A stretch of DNA of 46,686 nucleotides, taken from assembly GCA_007693965.1 (NCBI GenBank), contig RECQ01000049.1, positions 1 to 46,686 on the forward strand. Reading direction: 5' to 3'. Numbering within the stretch: position 1 is the stretch's first letter; every line of letters starts with the position of its first letter. Below, one piece after another: positions 41,787 to 46,686 of the stretch. The notes below the pieces were generated by a model that made no database searches, had not been told where the DNA came from, and saw nothing but the letters and a program-made list of their open reading frames with translations. Origin of the DNA: Phycisphaeraceae bacterium (GTDB taxonomy: Bacteria > Planctomycetota > Phycisphaerae > Phycisphaerales > UBA1924). The translations under genes were made by a program, and so were the position numbers.

Positions 41787-41968
41787 TGTGCCAGTGGAGA
41801 GATATTGTTTCTATGGAATTCACAAACTCCCTCCGATCGACTCGGGTAGTTCAATTTCATAATGCGATTGCAACTGTTGCGATTCATAGCTCTCGCCACC
41901 AAATGATTTTAATCGTCTCGCACCCGCCGCCTGCGGGGCCTGCCTGCTCCTTATCGGTAAATCCACAA

Positions 41969-43879
41969 TTATTGCGAGCAGCCACCGACGCCGATCAAAG
42001 GGTTTGCGATGAAACACGTATTGCAATAGCGTAGACAATTCTGCCATGTTTCATCAACGTATTCCGACCAACCAGAATCCTCTCGCCTAGGAAATGCGTT
42101 GCACGCTATTCTGAACCAATTAGGAGGCGTGCCAGGAGGGCCCTCGTCATCATAAATGCAATCAATCTCCTTTCTATATGATAGGCATTCATCGCATGCC
42201 GATGACATTGGTGGCTCCAATCCACACCTTGAAAGATGGTCCAGCTCGTGAGCCTCTACACATCGGATTGTCTTTGCTCTTTCGTTTTGACTGGACAGTG
42301 GGAATCGCCATTGAATGTTTCCAGTGCATACACAGCACCGTGGTCCCCATTGCGTTTCGCAGTGATTTCCGCCGAGATCGTCTCGGGACTCGTTACAGGT
42401 CTGGTTGCACCAAGATCCTGCGGCAGTTGGATGCGTGTCCTTGACACAACTGCCTCCTACATTCCTCCCAATCTGTAATCCATTGCGGTTTGTGCGTATT
42501 TCATATTTGTGTGTGTAATAGGAAACTATGAATAATGCGTCGACGGACTGAATAGATCGACCAAGTGCGGTCGAGAGGTACAGTTGAGAAGCATAGCTAT
42601 TTCCTATAATTTGGTCCGCAAGCGTGCTTGCGTGGCCAACTGCTGAGTCCGCCCCTCCGCCGCCGGCGTCCGCATCGCTCACCATCCCATCCGGCAGCGC
42701 CGCGGCGGCGGCCGCGGTGATGGCGTTGATGTCGGTTGAGTCCACCACCCCGTCGCGGTTCACATCCGCGTCCACGTTGTAGCCAGCATCCGCGATCGTC
42801 TCGTTCAGGGCGTCGTTCGCGAGTGAGACGTCCGAAGTGGGGTCGCCGGAGTCCGTCGTCACAGCGCCGTCGCCATTCACATCATGGGCCCAGTGGTGGC
42901 GGGCCACGCCATAGGGGGTGTAGCTGACACGCTCGGCCAGAGCGCCGGTGTGCGTCACCAGCGCCACCGGGCTGAAGAGGGCGTCGGTCAGGTAGTAGTG
43001 CAGCGTCTCCCAGGTCGTGTTGGGGTCGTCGTTGCCCAGGTTCGTGCTCTGGCGGCGGAGGATCGCGTCGTCCACATACCGCGGCCCCCAGATTTGCTGG
43101 GCGATGCGGTCGATTCCCGGGTTCTCGTCGAGATCGTCGTCGATCCACTCCTCGACGATCCGCCAGCGCGAGTCGTAGAGCATGACGCGCTCCTGCGTCA
43201 GCGTGCCGTCCGGCGACTCCTGCATGTCGGCGCGCTTCACCACACGCCAGTTCAGCCCGTTGTATTCGTACTCGGCGCGCAGCTCGACGCCGAACTCGAC
43301 ACGGACCAGCCGCTGCCAGGCGTCGTGCGTGTACGCCAACACCTTTATCTGCCGGAAAACGTCGAGCTGCTCCTGCTCGGCCATCGCGCCTGTGTCGGTG
43401 TAGCCGAACTCCAGATCATCCCCCGTCGCCGGGTTCGTCGGGTCGGCGTAGTCGGTGATCTTCGTGATCTCGTTGGCGAAGTTGTGCTCGCGCTCCTGGA
43501 GCGAGTCGTTGACGCCGCCGAAGGCGCCGTCGCCGTCCAGGTCCTTCTCGAATTCGCCCCAGTTCCCGAGCATGTCCAGGCTCCACCTCTCGCCGCCCGG
43601 CCCATCCGCCCACGACCCGTCCCGCACGCCGCGGCGGGCCTCGATCAGGCGGTTCAACCCATCATACGCGTACTCCCAGTCGCGGTTCTCGCGGCTCGCG
43701 CCGGGCCTCGCGTCGTACATGTGCGTGCGATTGCCCATCTTGTCATAGCCGTAGGCCAGGGCCACGATGGGCGGGATGTTGGGGACGGTGGTGTCCGTTG
43801 AGTGCGTGGTCAGGGCCCCGTCCACCCAGCTCTGCCGCGCGATGCGGCCGAAGCGGTCGTAGCCGTTCAGGCCCGGCAA
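41969..43879 (-). CDS. 5'-truncated RHS/YD-repeat protein with dockerin-like insert and HExxH tip (fragment B)
   Basis: A 636-codon frame. Residues 1-330 carry YD-repeat sequence (GYDRFGRIARQSW, YAYDGLNRLIEARRG, EYEYNGLNWRVVKRAD, YYLTDALFSPVALVTHTGAL, VSYTPYGVARH). Residues about 335-400 are a dockerin-type calcium pair (DVNGDGAVTTDSGD and DVNRDGVVDSTDINAI). At GADS (42645) RHS similarity ends and an AT-rich Cys-rich tip of about 225 residues begins. Near residue 543 it has CVEAHELDHLSRCG, an HExxH zinc-peptidase motif, followed by a downstream Glu in CLSYRKEIDC. The 5' end (about 43890) joins unrelated DNA, so there is no N-terminal RHS module or proper start; the frame may be silent. It lacks the usual RHS core DPxG end found in fragment A. 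Confidence 0.75.
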   Translation of the reverse strand: MPGLNGYDRFGRIARQSWVDGALTTHSTDTTVPNIPPIVALAYGYDKMGNRTHMYDARPGASRENRDWEYAYDGLNRLIEARRGVRDGSWADGPGGERWSLDMLGNWGEFEKDLDGDGAFGGVNDSLQEREHNFANEITKITDYADPTNPATGDDLEFGYTDTGAMAEQEQLDVFRQIKVLAYTHDAWQRLVRVEFGVELRAEYEYNGLNWRVVKRADMQESPDGTLTQERVMLYDSRWRIVEEWIDDDLDENPGIDRIAQQIWGPRYVDDAILRRQSTNLGNDDPNTTWETLHYYLTDALFSPVALVTHTGALAERVSYTPYGVARHHWAHDVNGDGAVTTDSGDPTSDVSLANDALNETIADAGYNVDADVNRDGVVDSTDINAITAAAAAALPDGMVSDADAGGGGADSAVGHASTLADQIIGNSYASQLYLSTALGRSIQSVDALFIVSYYTHKYEIRTNRNGLQIGRNVGGSCVKDTHPTAAGSWCNQTCNESRDDLGGNHCETQWGPRCCVCTGNIQWRFPLSSQNERAKTIRCVEAHELDHLSRCGLEPPMSSACDECLSYRKEIDCIYDDEGPPGTPPNWFRIACNAFPRREDSGWSEYVDETWQNCLRYCNTCFIANPLIGVGGCSQ

Positions 43880-44430
43880 GTTGTGGGCGCGGTCGGGACA
43901 AGAGCATTTGATTGCTTGCGCCGAGAAGGCGAAAATATTTTAATATCATTAGCATTTGACTTCGACATAATTCTTTCGAATGCGTCGCCGACTTCGTCGT
44001 CACAGTATATCATCCGCAGGCGCGGCGACTGAAGCAGGACATACATCGCACATCTGTCAACAACGCAGTTGTTGATCGCAATTTCCCTTGTCTTGGTTTC
44101 GATAACTGCCGACGCTACCGATGCTGTGATGTGGTGACCAGACAGACCGAGGTGATGAAGCGATATGTTGAATCGCTGACTCCGTATGGCGTCTACCAGT
44201 ATCACCTCCTCGATTTCGCCTATATATTTTGTTCCCAAAGATACTTCCGAAGATCCAAGCGGCCAGCCGGGGGCAGGTAGGTACCATCCTCCAAGATTTC
44301 TAACATGCCCAATAGATAAATGATGGGTTGCCGCCAAGTAGATCGCCGGAGCAGATAAGAATCCAACAAATATAATGCATAAAACCACGAGAACTCTAGT
44401 TCTGCTGCTACAACATCTTTGACTCATCAT
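43867..44430 (-). CDS. Putative membrane-anchored protein, candidate immunity protein
   Basis: A 187-residue protein with one N-terminal helix (VLVVLCIIFVGFLSAPAIYLAA) and a soluble domain with several Cys. I do not recognise a family. It lies 35 bases after the tip of fragment A, on the same strand, in AT-rich DNA, which is the usual place for an RHS immunity gene. Its last nine or so codons (after SRRKQ) run into the RHS-derived sequence of fragment B in another frame, so the present C-terminus was set by the recombination junction at about 43890. Confidence 0.55.
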   Translation of the reverse strand: MMSQRCCSSRTRVLVVLCIIFVGFLSAPAIYLAATHHLSIGHVRNLGGWYLPAPGWPLGSSEVSLGTKYIGEIEEVILVDAIRSQRFNISLHHLGLSGHHITASVASAVIETKTREIAINNCVVDRCAMYVLLQSPRLRMIYCDDEVGDAFERIMSKSNANDIKIFSPSRRKQSNALVPTAPTTCRA

Positions 44431-44465
44431 AATATCCGTCTAATGGGCCAGTGGTGAATTGAGCG

Positions 44466-45893
44466 CTATGGGCATGGTGATCTGATGGGGGTTCCATACG
44501 TGAACGGGGAGGGAGCGCATGAATACCCGCTCAAGTATCCGGGACAATCCCAACCAATCGGTTTTGAGAATATTCCGGTCGACCAAGGAATTCCAATGCC
44601 ACACTTATCAGTCACACATCTGAGGTGCCAGTTGCTGTTGGCGCACAATGTGTCTCTTGGGATATTCATACCATTCCAACGGTCGTGCTCGGTGCGTAAA
44701 CAATCGCATGTGCTGTCAGAGAATTCGCAGTTTTGTTCGGTGTAAAAACTACCCTCGTGAGGATTGTCCGGATCGTATTCTCGTATTTTTGGCAGGTGAG
44801 TGCTCCCTCCGCTGCCATCGTATAAAAAGCAACCGGTGTCATCACAAAATGTTAATCCACAATGAGTCCCGAGCCCGAAGGCCACCCACTTGCATCGTAC
44901 ACCGATGCAACACAGTAGTCCGGAAGGATCTATCCGTGTGGTTGGCGAAGATCGAGCATATTGCATGGCGTTCAACGTGTCAGCTTGGTTGAGTTGAGTG
45001 GCGGTTTGAAGAAAACTTTGGATTGCCGAATTTTGCCCTCTCAGCAATGGGTCATACTGCATCCATCTTCCGAGCTCATGCGACAGTGTCCGATGCCTCA
45101 CAAGGCTCTTCTTCGTCTCCGCATTGAACACATACCCCGCCAGCGTCAGCGGCGAGTCCGCCCCGCCGCCGCCGGCGTCCGCGTCGCTCACCAGCCCGTC
45201 CGGCAGCGCCGCCGCGGCGGCCGCGGTGATGGCGTTGACGTCCGTCGAGTTCACCACGCCGTCGCGGTTCACATCCGCGTCAACGTTGTAGCCCGCGTCC
45301 GCGATCGTCTCGTTCAGGGCGTCGTTCGCGAGTGAGACGTCCGAAGTGGGGTCGCCGGAGTTCGTCGTCACAGCGCCGTCGCCATTCACATCGTGGGCCC
45401 AGTGGTGGCGGGCCACGCCGTAGGGCGTGTAGCTGACGCGCTCGGCCAGGGCGCCGGTGTGCGTCACCAGCGCCACAGGGCTGAACAGCGCATCCGTCAG
45501 GTAGTAGTGCTGCGCCTCCCAGGTGGTGTTGGGGTCGTCGTTGCCCAGGTTCGTGCTCTGGCGGCGGAGGATGGCGTCGTCCACATACCGCGGCCCCCAC
45601 ACCTGCTGGGCGATGCGGTCGATCCCCGGGTTCTCATCCAGATCGTCGTCGATCCACTCCTCGACGATCCGCCAGTTCTTGTCGTAGAGCATGACGCGCT
45701 CCTGCGTCAGCGTCCCGTCCGGCGACTCCTGCATGTCGGCCCGCTTCACCACACGCCAGTTCAGCCCGTTGTACTCATACTCCGCCCGCACATCGAGCCC
45801 GAACTCGACCTTCACCAGACGCTGCCAGGCGTCGTGCGTGTACTTGAGCACTTGCATGCTGCGCATCCCCATTGCCCATTCCCCATTGCCCAT
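44466..45893 (-). CDS. 5'-truncated RHS/YD-repeat protein with complete RHS core and Cys-rich tip (fragment A)
   Basis: A 475-codon frame whose first codons come from a heptamer array (MGNGEWAMGM); true RHS similarity starts at YTHDAWQRLV. DNA 45154-45852 aligns without gaps to 42645-43343 of fragment B. Unlike B, it continues past GADS into a full RHS core (GYVFNAETKKSLVRHRTLSH, ELGRWMQYDPLLRG, YARSSPTTRIDPSG), then a tip of about 150 residues. The tip is Cys-rich and contains GTHCGLTFCDD, LYDGSGGSTH, DCLRTEHDRW and ANSNWHLRCVTDKCGI. The His/Cys and the ANSN turn recall papain-like or NlpC-like RHS tips with GPNSN, so a cysteine-protease or transferase fold is a guess. A dockerin-type pair precedes the core (residues about 175-235). 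Confidence 0.75.
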   Translation of the reverse strand: MGNGEWAMGMRSMQVLKYTHDAWQRLVKVEFGLDVRAEYEYNGLNWRVVKRADMQESPDGTLTQERVMLYDKNWRIVEEWIDDDLDENPGIDRIAQQVWGPRYVDDAILRRQSTNLGNDDPNTTWEAQHYYLTDALFSPVALVTHTGALAERVSYTPYGVARHHWAHDVNGDGAVTTNSGDPTSDVSLANDALNETIADAGYNVDADVNRDGVVNSTDVNAITAAAAAALPDGLVSDADAGGGGADSPLTLAGYVFNAETKKSLVRHRTLSHELGRWMQYDPLLRGQNSAIQSFLQTATQLNQADTLNAMQYARSSPTTRIDPSGLLCCIGVRCKWVAFGLGTHCGLTFCDDTGCFLYDGSGGSTHLPKIREYDPDNPHEGSFYTEQNCEFSDSTCDCLRTEHDRWNGMNIPRDTLCANSNWHLRCVTDKCGIGIPWSTGIFSKPIGWDCPGYLSGYSCAPSPFTYGTPIRSPCP

Positions 45894-45895
45894 TG
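45868..45895. repeat. Heptanucleotide array at the break point of RHS fragment A
   Basis: Four units CCCATTG, CCCATTC, CCCATTG, CCCATTG. It lies where RHS similarity stops and seven bases before the ACT gene end. The same family is at 23399 and 26304. Confidence 0.85.
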
Positions 45896-45902
45896 CCTTC
45901 CC

Positions 45903-46379
45903 CTACCTCGGCAGATCCGCCTCGCCCAGCAGGCGGAAGTTTTTCTTCCGCAAAATCTGGCCGGCGAAGACGATGTCGTCGACGGCGATGGCGATGGTGG
46001 GCGTGCCGTTGGGGCGGAGCATGAGCGGATAGGCGAAGTGAATATTCAGCTCGGCGGCGAGCAGACACAGGCACAGACTCTCCAGCGTGTGCCCGTTCAC
46101 CAGCTCGACGACCAGCACATCCATCTCGCCGAAGGCCAGCCCCCGGCCGCGAAGGGCGCGTTTGGTCTCGTCGCAACCGTTGGTGATGAGGCGCACCACA
46201 GCGTGGTCCGACGCCTCGTGCACACTGATCGCGCAGATGCGCGAAGTGGTGTGGTTGTCCAGCGTCTCCACCAGGTCGAGCAGTTTGCCGACGCGGTTGT
46301 CGAGGAACACGCTGAACTGCGTCACGCTGGGCGGTGCGTAGTCCCTGGCTGTTTCAAGCGGATACGAAGCCTGGCTCAT
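45903..46379 (-). CDS. Tandem ACT-domain protein
   Basis: A 158-residue cytoplasmic protein with two ACT domains: VTQFSVFLDNRVGKLLDLVETLD near the N-terminus, and LVVELVNGHTLESLCLCLLAAE and LNIHFAYPLML in the second half. ACT domains bind amino acids or similar ligands. The type is frequent in planctomycetes and is often mislabelled as an acetolactate synthase regulatory subunit; nothing nearby supports that role. ATG at 46377-46379 with GGGAG four bases upstream; the TTG at 46382 is less well placed. Confidence 0.8.
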   Translation of the reverse strand: MSQASYPLETARDYAPPSVTQFSVFLDNRVGKLLDLVETLDNHTTSRICAISVHEASDHAVVRLITNGCDETKRALRGRGLAFGEMDVLVVELVNGHTLESLCLCLLAAELNIHFAYPLMLRPNGTPTIAIAVDDIVFAGQILRKKNFRLLGEADLPR

Positions 46380-46686
46380 CAAACTCCCTCGGGCCCGGAT
46401 TCCATGCCCGGAAGCGCGGCGACACGGGCACGGCCCGTGACGCGGTCAATCCATCGCGCGAAGCAACGCAGCGCCCCCGGACGCACCCGCATGGCCGACA
46501 GATGGAGGAGAAATCGGCACGAGGCGGATGCGGATTCAACGATGGCCCAAACCCCATTATCACACCCAACGGCCGGGTTACAAGCTTTTCTCGCCCGTTT
46601 TGCTTCATCTTCCCACAACCCACGCCGCCCCGCCCCCCCCGCCGCCCCACCCCGCCAACAAAGAAAGACCCTATAAACACTCACCC
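46380..46686. other. Upstream region of the ACT gene, no gene seen
   Basis: About 300 bases to the window edge. There is a run of C-rich bases near 46626-46660 and a slightly AT-richer patch near 46550-46620, a plausible promoter area for the ACT gene. No supported ORF, RNA or repeat. Confidence 0.4.

Noticed and set aside
45903-46379. Acetolactate synthase regulatory subunit (IlvH)
   Set aside because: The two ACT domains do not follow the IlvH pattern and no ilvB is adjacent; only a tandem ACT protein can be supported.

Overview
The window is GC-rich, with strongly GC-biased third codon positions, and reads as a chromosome segment of a planctomycete, most likely class Phycisphaerae. The best clue is a pair of secreted proteins (1954-3084 and 36758-38170). 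Both end in the short paired Asp/Asn-Gly-Asp-Gly or Gly-rich motifs closing with LLGSWGPCP or LLGNWGPCP that mark the GC-type dockerin of that group. A tandem-ACT protein and a two-helix protein with a C-terminal zinc ribbon (both common in planctomycetes), plus dense short palindromic repeats, agree with this. There is no rRNA, tRNA or 16S marker in the window, so the placement is inference.

Layout. 0-1.5 kb: a phage SPP1-type portal protein at the edge. 2-9 kb: a dockerin-bearing esterase, a GbsR-like regulator coupled to an unknown gene, a UbiA-type prenyltransferase, a Fic protein, UbiX, YggS and a peroxiredoxin. 9.2-17.6 kb: one long same-strand run devoted to peptidoglycan turnover (gpmI, anmK, murQ, an odd repeat-filled ORF, a sodium:solute symporter, nagZ and a lipoprotein amidase). 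17.7-25.5 kb: a phosphatase-like protein that has lost its catalytic residues, an exported unknown, queF, a TPR lipoprotein coupled to nfo, an AtoE-type transporter and a second Fic protein. 25.8-31 kb: rpsL and rpsG, small unknowns, fluC with a DUF190 gene, and a solitary atpD. 31-40.7 kb: a lipase-like protein, an AsmA-like protein, an ErpA-type Fe-S carrier, a UVR-motif protein, a group-2-like sigma-70 factor, a secreted lamin-tail protein, gcvT and panC. 40.7-45.9 kb: three 5'-truncated RHS/YD-repeat fragments interleaved with AT-rich toxin-like tips and membrane-protein genes. 45.9-46.4 kb: a tandem ACT protein.

How genes work together. The peptidoglycan run contains an outer-layer amidase, NagZ to release anhydroMurNAc, AnmK to phosphorylate it, MurQ to cleave the lactyl ether, and a symporter that may import the sugars. 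UbiA-type prenyltransferase and UbiX fit the late steps of menaquinone (or ubiquinone) synthesis. FluC with DUF190 is a common fluoride-export pairing. The RHS fragments look like an archive of displaced toxin/immunity cassettes, with no N-terminal RHS module in the window.

Most notable. (1) Both Fic genes carry two identical-armed palindromes in their upstream regions, with a different sequence but the same design at each gene. (2) An orphan RHS tip array in which gap-free 700 bp core copies switch abruptly to unrelated tips, one with an HExxH motif. (3) Heptanucleotide tandem arrays at seven places, one translated in frame inside a transporter. (4) A 117 bp palindromic element inserted in frame in nagZ. 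(5) A repeat region between murQ and the symporter, bounded by ATGA overlaps, whose two 120 bp copies show a compensatory base-pair change in a hairpin.
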